From the NCBI GenBank assembly GCA_031282805.1, contig JAITDA010000092.1, positions 1-39,193 on the forward strand: a stretch of DNA of 39,193 bases, in the 5' to 3' direction. Source of the DNA: Holosporales bacterium. GTDB lineage: Bacteria > Pseudomonadota > Alphaproteobacteria > RUG11792. The translations under genes were made by a program, and so were the position numbers. Positions 20,309-29,324 of the stretch are shown one piece after another (within the stretch, counting starts at the first letter, position 1; every line of letters begins with the position of its first letter). The notes beneath the pieces are model-generated. The model saw nothing but the letters and a program-made list of their open reading frames with translations, searched no databases and was not told the origin of the DNA.

Positions 20309-20701
20309 ATGGCACAAAAGGTTGTTGGAAGGATAAAAAAGAGGGAAAGGAAGAACGTTGTGAACGCAGTTGCGTATATTAATGCCACGTTCAATAATAC
20401 GATAATAACGATATCTGATGAGGCTGGTAATACCATTGCTTCTGGATCTGGTGGTGTCGTTGGTTTTAAAGGTTCGAGGAAATCGACACCTTATGCTGCT
20501 CAATTAGCTGCTGAGGATGCAGCAAGGAAGGCAGCGGAACATGGCGTTAAAAATGTGAGGGTTGTAGTCAAAGGACCTGGAGCTGGGAGGGAAACGGCAA
20601 TTAGATCACTGCAGGCAAGTGGCTTCGTCCTCACATCTATAAGTGATGAGACGCCACTCCCACATAATGGCTGTAGACCGCCAAAAGCCAGGAGAAATTG
20701 A
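20309..20701 (+). CDS. rpsK: 30S ribosomal protein S11
   Basis: Platform protein in the E-site region. In 130 aa: [60 protein letters not shown] and the C-terminal [15 protein letters not shown]. The Asn-Gly pair known to form isoaspartate in E. coli S11 is conserved. Confidence 0.98.
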   Translation: MAQKVVGRIKKRERKNVVNAVAYINATFNNTIITISDEAGNTIASGSGGVVGFKGSRKSTPYAAQLAAEDAARKAAEHGVKNVRVVVKGPGAGRETAIRSLQASGFVLTSISDETPLPHNGCRPPKARRN

Positions 20702-20734
20702 TAATATATTCGCGTTTTATTTGGAGTGACTTTA

Positions 20735-21748
20735 GTGAATACATGGAAAGTGCTGATGAGACCAGGCAAAATTGACGTTAGGTATTCTGATCCTAAGTTA
20801 AGAGAGGCCATTATTGTAATAGAACCTTTAGAGAGGGGATTTGGGACTACGCTTGGAAATGCGTTGAGGAGAGTTTTGCTGTCTTCTATTCCAGGTTCAG
20901 CCGTAACTTCGGTAAAGATCGATGGTGTAGCTCATGAGTTTTCAGCTGTATCAGGAATAAGGGAGGATGTTCCTGAAATAGTCTTGAATTTGAAATCTCT
21001 TAGAGTGAAATTACATTCTGATAGACCGAGAAAGGTTAAGTTGTCTGCTAGTGGCCCAAAAGTTGTGTGTGCGAAAGATATAGAATGTTCCAGTGAAATT
21101 GAAATACTAGATCCAGATCATGTTATTTGCAATCTTGAGGTTGGTGGAACACTAAATATGGAGTTGACGATTGATTGTGGAAAAGGGTATGTTCCGGCCG
21201 CAAAGCAAACAGGGCAGGGCAATGTGATTGGAAATATAGTAATAGATTCCATATTTAGTCCGATAAAACTAGTTGATTTCAAAGTTGAACAAAATAGGGT
21301 AGGGCAAAGGACTGATTACGATAAACTGATACTGAAGATTGTGACAGATGGGGCAATTAGACCAGATGATGCAGTAGCTCAAGCCAGTGCAATTTTGAGG
21401 GATCATTTTTCATGCTTGGTCAATTTTGACGAAAACCAAATGCAGGATTGCAAAGAGGAATCGGAGGAGTTTCCGTTTAACAAAAATCTTTTGAAGAAAG
21501 TTGATGAGCTCGAGCTCTCCGTTAGATCTGCAAATTGTTTGAAAAATGAGAATGTATTTTATATAGGTGATTTAATTCAACGGACTGAGGCTGATATGCT
21601 GAAGACACCAAACTTTGGGCGAAAATCTTTAAATGAGATAAAGTCTTTATTGAGTAGTATGGGATTAATGTTTGGAATGACTGTTCAAGGATGGCCTCCT
21701 GAAAATTTGGATGAATTGTCCAGGAAGCTTGATGATCAGTATAATTAG
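20735..21748 (+). CDS. rpoA: RNA polymerase alpha subunit
   Basis: Alpha dimer scaffolds RNA polymerase assembly; its C-terminal domain binds UP elements and activators. The N-terminal domain shows [20 protein letters not shown] and [20 protein letters not shown]. The CTD from about residue 250 has [20 protein letters not shown] and [21 protein letters not shown] chose GTG 20735 (337 aa), because GGAG at 20723-20726 is 8 nt away. An in-frame GTG at 20726 would overlap that site. Confidence 0.97.
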   Translation: MNTWKVLMRPGKIDVRYSDPKLREAIIVIEPLERGFGTTLGNALRRVLLSSIPGSAVTSVKIDGVAHEFSAVSGIREDVPEIVLNLKSLRVKLHSDRPRKVKLSASGPKVVCAKDIECSSEIEILDPDHVICNLEVGGTLNMELTIDCGKGYVPAAKQTGQGNVIGNIVIDSIFSPIKLVDFKVEQNRVGQRTDYDKLILKIVTDGAIRPDDAVAQASAILRDHFSCLVNFDENQMQDCKEESEEFPFNKNLLKKVDELELSVRSANCLKNENVFYIGDLIQRTEADMLKTPNFGRKSLNEIKSLLSSMGLMFGMTVQGWPPENLDELSRKLDDQYN

Positions 21749-21763
21749 TATTGGAGGATATGT

Positions 21764-22177
21764 ATGAGACACGGTTTTGCCAAGCGCAGATTGAACAGAA
21801 CAACTTCACATAGGAAAGCAATGTTTAGAGCTATGTCTTGCTCACTCATAGAGTGTGAGCAAATCAGAACGACCATCCAGAAGGCAAAGGAATTAAGACC
21901 GATTGTGGAGAGGTTAATTACAAGGGCAAGAAGTGGTTCGTTGGCTGCAAGAAGGATATCCATTGCGAGATTGCAAAGTGAGAAAGTTGTGAAGAAATTA
22001 TTTGACGACATTGCTCCGAGATTTTTAAATAGACCGGGTGGATACACGAGGATCATAAAGGCTGGATCTCGTTACGGTGATGCGGCGTCAATGGCCGTCA
22101 TAGAGTTTGTCGAACGGAGGTCAAATCCATGCGCATCGAAATCGAAGAAGCAGGATGATGAAGAGGAAGCGCTATAG
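21764..22177 (+). CDS. rplQ: 50S ribosomal protein L17
   Basis: Tunnel-exit-side protein, last ribosomal gene of the block. It begins [20 protein letters not shown] and contains [20 protein letters not shown] and [20 protein letters not shown]. The 137 aa include an acidic/lysine C-terminal tail beyond the core, common in alphaproteobacteria. GGAGGAT precedes the ATG. Confidence 0.98.
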   Translation: MRHGFAKRRLNRTTSHRKAMFRAMSCSLIECEQIRTTIQKAKELRPIVERLITRARSGSLAARRISIARLQSEKVVKKLFDDIAPRFLNRPGGYTRIIKAGSRYGDAASMAVIEFVERRSNPCASKSKKQDDEEEAL

Positions 22178-22186
22178 TTGTTTGAT

Positions 22187-22642
22187 ATGGCAAATTTCAA
22201 AGTTGTTTCTTTTATGTGCGTCTTGTTTTGCCTGACTGCGTGCGAGACTGTTGTGATCAATCGTGGTTATATTGTGGATGCGGCTGATTTCGGCAAAATT
22301 GTTATTGGCAAAGACAATACTGATACTGTTTTCAATAAATTTGGCTCGCCTACGATAAGATCCTCTGTCGTTGCGAATGATGGTAGTTATCGCTGGTATT
22401 ACGTTTATAAAAAAACTGAAAAAAGAGGATTTTTGGATGCAAAAATTATTGACCAGAAGACTAAGGTAATTTTGTTTGATAAGGACGGGATAGTACGTGC
22501 TGTTACCGAAAGTAGCTACGAGAAGCCAATCTCTACCGTTAGTGAAACAACAAAGAGTGGTGGAAAAGATGCTGGTATAATTGGAGAGACCTTCGGGGGG
22601 CTTGGGAAATATATGAAACGGTACTCAGAAAAAGAAAAATAA
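22187..22642 (+). CDS. bamE: BamE/SmpA-OmlA-like outer membrane lipoprotein
   Basis: Likely lipoprotein of the beta-barrel assembly machinery, anchored in the outer membrane facing the periplasm. A type II signal peptide MANFKVVSFMCVLFCLTAC ends in the lipobox LTAC, with Cys19 lipidated. The SmpA/OmlA core follows: IVIGKDNTDTVFNKFGSPT, then RSSVV and the WYYVYKKTEKRGF strand. I chose ATG 22187 because it opens the signal peptide directly; an in-frame TTG lies at 22178. It follows rplQ by 9 nt and may be read through from the ribosomal operon. The C-terminal 40 residues are Ser/Lys/Gly-rich and unassigned. Confidence 0.8.
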   Translation: MANFKVVSFMCVLFCLTACETVVINRGYIVDAADFGKIVIGKDNTDTVFNKFGSPTIRSSVVANDGSYRWYYVYKKTEKRGFLDAKIIDQKTKVILFDKDGIVRAVTESSYEKPISTVSETTKSGGKDAGIIGETFGGLGKYMKRYSEKEK

Positions 22643-22682
22643 CGACGCTGCATTTTCGAATTTTGTATTCTACTGGATGTGT

Positions 22683-23093
22683 TTACTGTTTTTCAGGGGT
22701 TTTCATGAGAAGTTTGCTTATGCGGTCCGAATAGTCAAATGAGTTGTCAAATTTAAAAATTATGTTGGGAATGAACTTAAGTTTCATTTTTTTTGCCATC
22801 AATTCCTTAAAATGATGAGTTTGTAACTCAAAAAACCTTAAAGATTCAATTTTTTTAGTACCACCAAGTGGCATAAAAAATATTGTAGCATTCCGCAAGT
22901 CTTTTGATAAATTGACGTGCGTCAGCGTAATTGGGCACGGTAGCTTCGACTCTTCTTCGTGATTAGGTAGTAGTGGAAAATCACCTCGAATAAGTGCGAA
23001 TGAAAAGCATTCTCTAATTTGCGCTGCAATTTTATCATTCCTCAAGCTAACGGTTTTTTCCTTTTTATTGACGAATAAATTAAGATGACTCAT
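22683..23093 (-). CDS. rbfA: Ribosome-binding factor A
   Basis: Cold-shock-related maturation factor for the 16S 5' end. The KH-like pattern is visible though divergent: NDKIAAQIRECFSFALIRGD, the strand PITLTHVNLSKDLRNATIFF, and the C-terminal KLKFIPNIIFKFDNSFDYSD followed by RISKLL. I give ATG 23093 (136 aa). An in-frame GTG at 23120 would add nine residues; neither has a clear ribosome site. It is convergent with bamE and separate from the usual nusA-infB-rbfA-truB cluster. Confidence 0.85.
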   Translation of the reverse strand: MSHLNLFVNKKEKTVSLRNDKIAAQIRECFSFALIRGDFPLLPNHEEESKLPCPITLTHVNLSKDLRNATIFFMPLGGTKKIESLRFFELQTHHFKELMAKKMKLKFIPNIIFKFDNSFDYSDRISKLLMKTPEKQ

Positions 23094-23210
23094 TGAAACA
23101 AATACATTACTCAAATACACATGATGTTAATGTATCATAAATTTGGTGATTGGATGTTGCATTTGTTGTAAAATTCTCGCGAAAGATCAATTTCGCAAAC
23201 GTAAGTCTCT

Positions 23211-24335
23211 ATGAAATTTTGGAAAAAGTTTTTTGCGATAATTGGCACAATTTTTGTGTTTCTCGTCCTTGAACTGTATTCCAATGAAGTGTGCAGGATT
23301 GAATTCAAGGTTTTGGAAAGGAATTTTTCCATCGGCTTTTACGTTGCATTGCTCGTTGTGTTATCGTCATGGTTAGCGCTATTTTCGATAAAATCGTTTT
23401 TCACATGGTTAATATCTATTTTTTGCAAAGATAAAACCGCAGGGGAAATGAAATCCATTCTCGGTATTGCGAAGCTCATAATGTCAAGCGACCGTGATTT
23501 TAAAAACCTTTTTGAAAAGACTGAGGTCGTTGAAAGTATGCAATTACTAAAGATGGTTTTAGCCTTGAAGCGTAATTTATTTAAGGATAAGTTTATCGAA
23601 AGAACAGGGATTCCATCTGTAGATATCCACATATTGAAAAACACCATCAGACAGAGTATCGAGAAAAATGAACTTAAGAAAGCAGTAGATTTGGCTACCA
23701 AAATAAGTAAAAGCTACCGTGAGGATGTGAATGTTGTAAAAGATGAAATGTTGGAAGTTGCAAAGTTGGCGCGAGTGAATGGTTTGCTTTTTGACTTTAA
23801 CCCAGCAAAGTTTAAATATGGATTACCACGGAATTTCGTAGATGAATATTTTATATCACTTAATCTTATGGATTTTGAATTGGAACAAGATCAAGAAAAA
23901 AAGCGTAAAATTATCGAAAAAATTCAAAAAAACAACTCAACAAACATTGATGTTTTGAAAAAATTTTGTGATTTTTTCCTTAAAAATACAGAGTTGGAAT
24001 GTGATGAGAAGAAGTTGTTAAATGCAATAAATGGAGTAATTTCGACAAATCCACATAGGGAAGTAGCATATTATATGCTTAAATTGAATAGGAAAGATAT
24101 TTTTGAGGTTGCACAGCACATGATGATGGCAGTAAAAGATTGTAATTTGGAAAAGCTTTGGTTACTCCTGATAATCGCGACAAGAATGAATTTCGTGTCC
24201 AAAAGTAAGGAGCTAATAAGAAGTATTATGAAAATCGATAAGAGTTACGATATTTTGAAGTTTTATATTGGAAACATAGGTGCATTGTCAGTAGATAAAG
24301 AGATAGTTTCAGCAATTTGCGGTGTACACGAGTGA
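23211..24335 (+). CDS. HemY-like inner membrane protein
   Basis: A 374-aa protein with two N-terminal transmembrane helices (about residues 7-26 and 43-66) in a layout like the HemY_N family, followed by a long soluble, helix-rich, Lys/Glu-rich region. This region includes paired-helix segments such as IRQSIEKNELKKAVDLATKI that resemble TPR-type repeats. HemY proteins of proteobacteria have this arrangement, but their role in heme metabolism or envelope function is not well defined. It is shorter than many HemY proteins and strongly diverged. No hem genes are adjacent. The stop overlaps the dut start (GTGA). An alternative call is simply a membrane-anchored TPR-like protein. Confidence 0.55.
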   Translation: MKFWKKFFAIIGTIFVFLVLELYSNEVCRIEFKVLERNFSIGFYVALLVVLSSWLALFSIKSFFTWLISIFCKDKTAGEMKSILGIAKLIMSSDRDFKNLFEKTEVVESMQLLKMVLALKRNLFKDKFIERTGIPSVDIHILKNTIRQSIEKNELKKAVDLATKISKSYREDVNVVKDEMLEVAKLARVNGLLFDFNPAKFKYGLPRNFVDEYFISLNLMDFELEQDQEKKRKIIEKIQKNNSTNIDVLKKFCDFFLKNTELECDEKKLLNAINGVISTNPHREVAYYMLKLNRKDIFEVAQHMMMAVKDCNLEKLWLLLIIATRMNFVSKSKELIRSIMKIDKSYDILKFYIGNIGALSVDKEIVSAICGVHE

Positions 24336-24769
24336 AGATAAGTTTCAAAAAATTGAATGAAAAGGCCGTTGTTCCAACTTACGGATCAAAAGATAGTGCG
24401 GGAGCGGATATCAGGGCATGTATAGATCACGAGATAGTAATCTCTCCTGGAGGTATTGCCGTCGTTTCGACGGGAATAGCAGTTGAAATACCAGAGAATT
24501 TTTTCGGAATGATGTGCCCAAGGTCTGGCTTAGCGGTAAAAAACGGAATCACGTTATTAAATTCTCCTGGAATCATCGACAGCGATTACAGGGGAGAGTT
24601 GAGAATGGTCCTGATAAATCACTCAGATAAACATTTTACGGTGGAAGATGAAATGAGGATGGCACAACTCATAGTTGTTCCATTTGTTTGTGTAGATTGG
24701 GTGGAGTCTGTTGAGTTGTCGAAAACAAATCGTGGAAGTGGAGGCTTTGGCTCCACGGGAGTGAAGTAG
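24332..24769 (+). CDS. dut: dUTP pyrophosphatase
   Basis: Trimeric dUTPase converting dUTP to dUMP and PPi, protecting DNA from uracil and supplying dUMP for dTMP synthesis. All five motifs are seen: DSAGADI (1), PRSGLAVK (2), GIIDSDYRGELRMVLIN (3, with the catalytic Asp and Tyr), RMAQLIV (4) and RGSGGFGSTG (5). I chose GTG 24332 (145 aa), which overlaps the upstream stop by the GTGA arrangement, rather than the TTG at 24317. About 5 of 6 arginine codons are AGA/AGG. Confidence 0.96.
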   Translation: MKISFKKLNEKAVVPTYGSKDSAGADIRACIDHEIVISPGGIAVVSTGIAVEIPENFFGMMCPRSGLAVKNGITLLNSPGIIDSDYRGELRMVLINHSDKHFTVEDEMRMAQLIVVPFVCVDWVESVELSKTNRGSGGFGSTGVK

Positions 24770-24802
24770 TGGATTATTATTTTGATTTTGTGGTGATTGA
24801 TC

Positions 24803-25924
24803 ATGGCAGCAGTTAAAAATCTCGTTGTTGGAGCAGGACTTTCCGGCTCTGTAGTTGCACGTAAGATCGTGGAGGAATTGGATGAGTCAGTTGTTGTTAT
24901 TGATTCAAGAAACCATATTGGTGGTAATTCGTATGATTATCGTGACGATGTCACTGGCATTGTGGTTCATAAATATGGTCCTCACATATTCCACACAAAT
25001 AACAAAGAAGTTTGGGATTTTATTTCACGTTTTACAAAATGGCGCCCATATCAGCATAAAGTTCATGGGTTTGTTGATGGTCAATTCGTTCCAATTCCAT
25101 TTAATCTAAATTCACTCCGTATGGTGTTTCCACGCGTGTTGGCGGACAAGATTGAAAATAAGTTACTAGATAAAATCGGATTTAACAAGAAAGTGTCAAT
25201 CCTGGAACTACGCAAAGTAAATGACAAGGATTTAGAATTTTTGGCGCAATACATCTACGAAAAAATCTTTTTGGAATACACAATAAAACAGTTGGGCCTG
25301 TCGCCAAATGAAATCGATTCGTCAGTTTTCGGTCGTGTTCCAATTTACATAAGTCGTGATGACCGCTATTTTCAAGACAAGTATCAAGGCATTCCGCTTA
25401 ATACTTATACTGAAATGTTCCGCAAAATGCTCGAGCATCCGGACATCAAGGTTGAGCTGAAAACTCCATTTGACAAAGCAATGAAATACGAACGACTATT
25501 CTGGACTGGCAGCGTAGATGAATTTTTTGATTACACATTCGGTGTTCTTCCGTATCGCAGTGTTGTTTTTGATTTTCTGACATTCAATCAAGAAAAATTC
25601 CAAGCGGTAGCGTCGGTTAATAACTATCCGACAAACTATGACTTTACACGTATGACGGAATACAAACATTTTTTGGCAGATTGGTCGGATAAGACGATTG
25701 TTTCGTGTGAATATCCAATTGATTTTAGTATTGGCAAAAACGATCGTATATATCCTATTGCAAATAACGACAACATTGCGCTTTGTGAGAAATATATTGA
25801 TCTTGCAAAAAGATTACCAAATGTGTATTTTTTTGGACGACTCGGTGATTACAAGTATTATGATATGGACGAAGCGGCTGAGCGCGCTTTTGAGGTGTTC
25901 AAGAAGATTAAGGAAGGTAGATAG
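24803..25924 (+). CDS. glf: UDP-galactopyranose mutase
   Basis: FAD-dependent enzyme that converts UDP-galactopyranose to UDP-galactofuranose, the donor for Galf residues in surface glycans. The dinucleotide motif [12 protein letters not shown] lies at residues 8-19, then [13 protein letters not shown], the substrate loop [17 protein letters not shown], and the C-terminal FAD part [18 protein letters not shown]. At 373 aa it is full length. The start is ATG 24803; an upstream in-frame TTG adds two residues. By hand count about 17 of 20 arginine codons are CGN, unlike rpsL and dut. First gene of the polysaccharide block, 33 nt after dut. Confidence 0.96.
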   Translation: MAAVKNLVVGAGLSGSVVARKIVEELDESVVVIDSRNHIGGNSYDYRDDVTGIVVHKYGPHIFHTNNKEVWDFISRFTKWRPYQHKVHGFVDGQFVPIPFNLNSLRMVFPRVLADKIENKLLDKIGFNKKVSILELRKVNDKDLEFLAQYIYEKIFLEYTIKQLGLSPNEIDSSVFGRVPIYISRDDRYFQDKYQGIPLNTYTEMFRKMLEHPDIKVELKTPFDKAMKYERLFWTGSVDEFFDYTFGVLPYRSVVFDFLTFNQEKFQAVASVNNYPTNYDFTRMTEYKHFLADWSDKTIVSCEYPIDFSIGKNDRIYPIANNDNIALCEKYIDLAKRLPNVYFFGRLGDYKYYDMDEAAERAFEVFKKIKEGR

Positions 25925-25926
25925 CA

Positions 25927-26877
25927 TTGAAAATAATACTTGTCACTGGTGGTACTGGGTTTTTAGGCAGTAATCTTTGTATTCGTCTCGTAAATGACGG
26001 AAATCGCGTTATTTGTGTGGATAACAATTACACAGGAAAAAACGAAAATGTAGCCGAAATTGCGAACAATTCAAATTTTAAGTTCGTATATCATGATATC
26101 ATTAACACATTGGAAATTGATGAACCAATTGATGAAATTTACAATTTTGCTTGTCCTGCTAGTCCTCCTGCATATCAGGGAAAACATTCTATCACGACCA
26201 CAAAAACTTGTGTTCTCGGTTCGTTAAATATGCTGGAATTAGCAAAAAAACACGGAGCACGCGTTTTACAGGCTAGTACAAGCGAGGTTTATGGCGAACC
26301 ACTCGAGCATCCGCAGCGTGAGGTATATCGTGGTAATGTAAACACAATTGGAATTCGCGCCTGCTACGATGAAGGAAAACGTTGTGCAGAATCGCTGTTT
26401 TTTGATTATAATAGGCACGAAAACGTTGACATCAAGGTTGTTCGTATATTTAATACATATGGCCCGAAGATGAATCCAGATGATGGGCGTGTTGTTTCAA
26501 ACTTCATAGTCCAAGCCCTGATGGGGGATGATATCACAATTTACGGTGACGGTTCTCAGACTCGCAGTTTTTGTTATGTCGACGATTTGATAGAGGTTAT
26601 AGTTCGTATGATGAATAGTCCAGTAGATTTTACAGGGCCAGTGAATATCGGTAATCCAGGAGAGTTTACTGTGCGTGAATTAGCCGATAAAGTTTTAAGA
26701 AAAGTTGGAGGTAGTTCAAAATTTGTGCAACGTCCATTACCGAGTGACGATCCAACACAGCGGTGTCCGAACATAACGCTTGCCAAAACAGTTCTCGGCT
26801 GGGAACCACAAGTTACATTGGAGGAGGGATTGGACAAAACAATTGAGTATTTTAGAAAAGTTGTGGTTAAAAAATGA
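25927..26877 (+). CDS. UDP-glucuronate decarboxylase (UDP-xylose synthase type SDR)
   Basis: Extended short-chain dehydrogenase/reductase. NAD motif [10 protein letters not shown] is at the N-terminus, [11 protein letters not shown] carries the active-site Ser/Thr region, and the YxxxK pair sits in [11 protein letters not shown], the hallmark of UDP-glucuronate decarboxylases (normally [11 protein letters not shown]). [20 protein letters not shown] is also typical. Product expected: UDP-xylose from UDP-GlcA, the product of ugd next door. TTG start with AGGAAGG (25911-25917) 9 nt upstream; 316 aa, normal length. Its stop overlaps the ugd start (ATGA). About 14 of 17 arginine codons are CGN. 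Confidence 0.88.
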   Translation: MKIILVTGGTGFLGSNLCIRLVNDGNRVICVDNNYTGKNENVAEIANNSNFKFVYHDIINTLEIDEPIDEIYNFACPASPPAYQGKHSITTTKTCVLGSLNMLELAKKHGARVLQASTSEVYGEPLEHPQREVYRGNVNTIGIRACYDEGKRCAESLFFDYNRHENVDIKVVRIFNTYGPKMNPDDGRVVSNFIVQALMGDDITIYGDGSQTRSFCYVDDLIEVIVRMMNSPVDFTGPVNIGNPGEFTVRELADKVLRKVGGSSKFVQRPLPSDDPTQRCPNITLAKTVLGWEPQVTLEEGLDKTIEYFRKVVVKK

Positions 26878-28163
26878 AAATTGCGATTATAGGAACTGGA
26901 TATGTAGGATTGCCGACAGGAGTTGGTTTCTCTGAGCTTGGGCATGAGGTTGTTTGTATCGATAAAGTTGCCGAGAAGATTGCTGACTTAAATGCGGGTA
27001 AAATCACTTTATTCGAGGAAAGTTTGGAAGAACTTTTTAACAAAAATCGTGCTAACGGTCGTCTGAGTTTCACCACCGAAATGCATGCGGTTGCAAATGC
27101 GGATTTCATCATTATTGCTGTCGGTACGCCACCACATCCAATAACGAAAGAAGCGGATATGAAATACGTCTATGCCGCAGCTGAAGAATTGGCTCCACAC
27201 CTTTCAAGATATGCCGTAATTGCGAACAAGAGCACCGTTCCGGTCGGTACTGGCGACAAAGTTGCGGAGATTATAAAATCCAAAAATCCTTCTGCTGATT
27301 TTGATGTGATCTCAATGCCAGAATTTCTGCGGGAAGGATTTGCAGTTCATGATTTTTTTCACAACGACAGAGTTGTCATCGGCACTGATTCACAAAAAGC
27401 GAAAAAAGTTGTTGAAGAGCTTTACCGGGTTTATCCTGAGCGTCCGAACATTTTATACGTTGAACGTCGCAGTGCAGAATTGATAAAATATGCGAGCAAC
27501 GCTTTTTTGGCCATTAAAATCCACTACATAAATGAAATTGCCGATTTTTGCGAGAAGGCAGGAGCAAATGTGCGTGAGGTTGCAATGGGAATGGGCTTGG
27601 ATTCACGCATTGGAAGCAAGTTTTTGAATCCTGGTCCTGGATATGGAGGTTCGTGTTTGCCTAAAGATACGAATGCATTGGCATGTATGGCACGGAGTGT
27701 TGGGGCGAATTTGTCACTTGTTGAATCAGCAATTGTTGGCAATGACACTCGTAAGTCCAAGATAGCAATGCGCATACTAACGTCTGTTAAAGGCATTGCA
27801 AATCCCAAAATAGCCATTTGGGGACTCGCCTTTAAGGGAGGGACTGACGATGTTCGAGAATCACCGGCAATTCAGATTATCGAAGAGCTGGTCAGCAAAA
27901 ATGCAAATATTTTCGCATTCGATCCGAAGGCGATGAAAACTGCACATATGGTTTTGGGAAAATCAATTAAATATGCTGCCAGTGCTGTAGAAGCAGCAGA
28001 CGGGGCAGACGTTTTGGTAATTTTGACTGAATGGGCAGATTTTGGTAGTATTCCACTAGAAAAGTTGAATATGCGACGCAAAAATATCATTGACATGCGT
28101 AATGTGATTAATGCTTCAGTAGCTGCGGCGGCAGGGTTTTACTATGAAGGAATCGGGCAGTGA
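26874..28163 (+). CDS. ugd: UDP-glucose 6-dehydrogenase
   Basis: NAD-dependent double oxidation of UDP-glucose to UDP-glucuronate. N-terminal Rossmann motif [34 protein letters not shown], the substrate-binding [17 protein letters not shown], and the catalytic Cys261 in [17 protein letters not shown]. The C-terminal domain includes [18 protein letters not shown]. The 429 aa are full length. It overlaps both neighbours by 4 nt, so the three enzymes should be co-translated and the product can feed the decarboxylase upstream. Confidence 0.96.
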   Translation: MKIAIIGTGYVGLPTGVGFSELGHEVVCIDKVAEKIADLNAGKITLFEESLEELFNKNRANGRLSFTTEMHAVANADFIIIAVGTPPHPITKEADMKYVYAAAEELAPHLSRYAVIANKSTVPVGTGDKVAEIIKSKNPSADFDVISMPEFLREGFAVHDFFHNDRVVIGTDSQKAKKVVEELYRVYPERPNILYVERRSAELIKYASNAFLAIKIHYINEIADFCEKAGANVREVAMGMGLDSRIGSKFLNPGPGYGGSCLPKDTNALACMARSVGANLSLVESAIVGNDTRKSKIAMRILTSVKGIANPKIAIWGLAFKGGTDDVRESPAIQIIEELVSKNANIFAFDPKAMKTAHMVLGKSIKYAASAVEAADGADVLVILTEWADFGSIPLEKLNMRRKNIIDMRNVINASVAAAAGFYYEGIGQ

Positions 28164-29122
28164 AAAATATATTGGTTTTTGGTGGGGCTGGTTATATTGG
28201 TAGTCACACTGTGTGGCATCTGTGTGAAAACGGTTATAATGTGGTTGTTGCTGACAACCTCATTTATGGGCATGCAGAGGCGATACCAACCGATGTTCCA
28301 CTGGAACACGTCGACCTAATTGATGCCAATGCACTCGGTGAGTTGTTTGCAAAATATACATTTGACGCTGTGATTCATTTTGCGGCATTTGCATATGTTG
28401 GCGAGTCTGTAGAGCATCCTGCCAAATACTATCGTAACAACGTTGTCGGGACATTGAATTTGTTGGAAGTCATGCGTATAGTGGGTGTGAAAAATATCGT
28501 ATTTTCATCCACATGTGCAACATACGGTGAACCAATTTATACTCCAATTGATGAGGAGCATCCGCAAAATCCGATTAATCCATATGGACAGAGTAAATTG
28601 ATGATTGAGAAAATTCTTTCTGATTATGAGAATGCATATGGATTACGCTGGGTAGCGCTCAGGTATTTCAATGCGGCTGGCGCCGGTTGGAATATCCGTG
28701 AAAGCCACATGCCAGAAACACATCTAATTCCACTCGTATGTTGTTCGATTACAAATGGTAATCCAATAAATATTTTTGGAACTGATTACGATACACCTGA
28801 TGGTACATGCATTCGCGATTATGTACATGTTATGGATTTAGCGAATGCGCACAGACTCGCCTTGGAAAAGTTAGAGGATTTTTCTGGGGTTCTCAATCTT
28901 GGAACCGGAATTGGAAAAAGTGTGAAGGAGATTATTGTGATAGCGGAAAAAGTCACTGGAAAGAAATGCCCTGTTGTTTTTACGGTGCGGCGTCCTGGCG
29001 ATTCGACACGGCTATTTGCGGCAAACAAAAAGGCTCATGAAATCCTTGAATGGTTTCCAGAGTATGGCATTGAAAAAATCATAACCGATGCTTGGATGTG
29101 GGAAAACAACAGGAGGTTTTAA
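28160..29122 (+). CDS. galE: UDP-glucose 4-epimerase
   Basis: Interconverts UDP-glucose and UDP-galactose, supplying the Glf substrate. NAD motif GGAGYIGSHT, the Ser-Thr segment FSSTCATYGEP, catalytic Tyr142 and Lys146 in NPYGQSK, then ALRYFNAAGA and the substrate-binding GTCIRDYVHVMDLANAH. GTG start overlaps the ugd stop (GTGA). At 320 aa it is complete. Its 3' end contains the AGGAGG site of the next ORF, and 29038-29080 recurs imperfectly at 30428-30470. Confidence 0.95.
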   Translation: MKNILVFGGAGYIGSHTVWHLCENGYNVVVADNLIYGHAEAIPTDVPLEHVDLIDANALGELFAKYTFDAVIHFAAFAYVGESVEHPAKYYRNNVVGTLNLLEVMRIVGVKNIVFSSTCATYGEPIYTPIDEEHPQNPINPYGQSKLMIEKILSDYENAYGLRWVALRYFNAAGAGWNIRESHMPETHLIPLVCCSITNGNPINIFGTDYDTPDGTCIRDYVHVMDLANAHRLALEKLEDFSGVLNLGTGIGKSVKEIIVIAEKVTGKKCPVVFTVRRPGDSTRLFAANKKAHEILEWFPEYGIEKIITDAWMWENNRRF

Positions 29123-29123
29123 A

Positions 29124-29312
29124 ATGAAAAAGTTTGGTTCAATGTCAACAAGTTGCCTGTATAACGAAGTGGATCCATTTGCCAGTAAAATACTTCTTTA
29201 CGGTGGCGGATTCTTTTTGTATAGTGGGGCATCCGGAACGGAGAGCATCAGTGGTTGTGGTGGTATTTGCGCAGATCACAGGGAAGAAGTTGAAATCTCG
29301 AATTATTTTTAA
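29124..29312 (+). CDS. Small ORF of unknown function inside the polysaccharide block
   Basis: A 62-aa reading frame I do not recognise. In its favour: a perfect AGGAGG (29111-29116) 7 nt before the ATG, the strongest ribosome site I saw in the window, co-directional placement between galE and the DUF4422 gene, and a stop that directly abuts the next ATG. The peptide begins MKKFGSMSTSCLYNEVDPF, is rich in Gly, Ser and Cys in the middle (LLYGGGFFLYSG and SGCGGIC) and ends in a charged tail. No signal peptide or helix is evident. Against it: AGGAGG also encodes the end of galE, another frame is open too, and it could be debris from recombination. Confidence 0.35.
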   Translation: MKKFGSMSTSCLYNEVDPFASKILLYGGGFFLYSGASGTESISGCGGICADHREEVEISNYF

Positions 29313-29324
29313 ATGAGGAATGAA

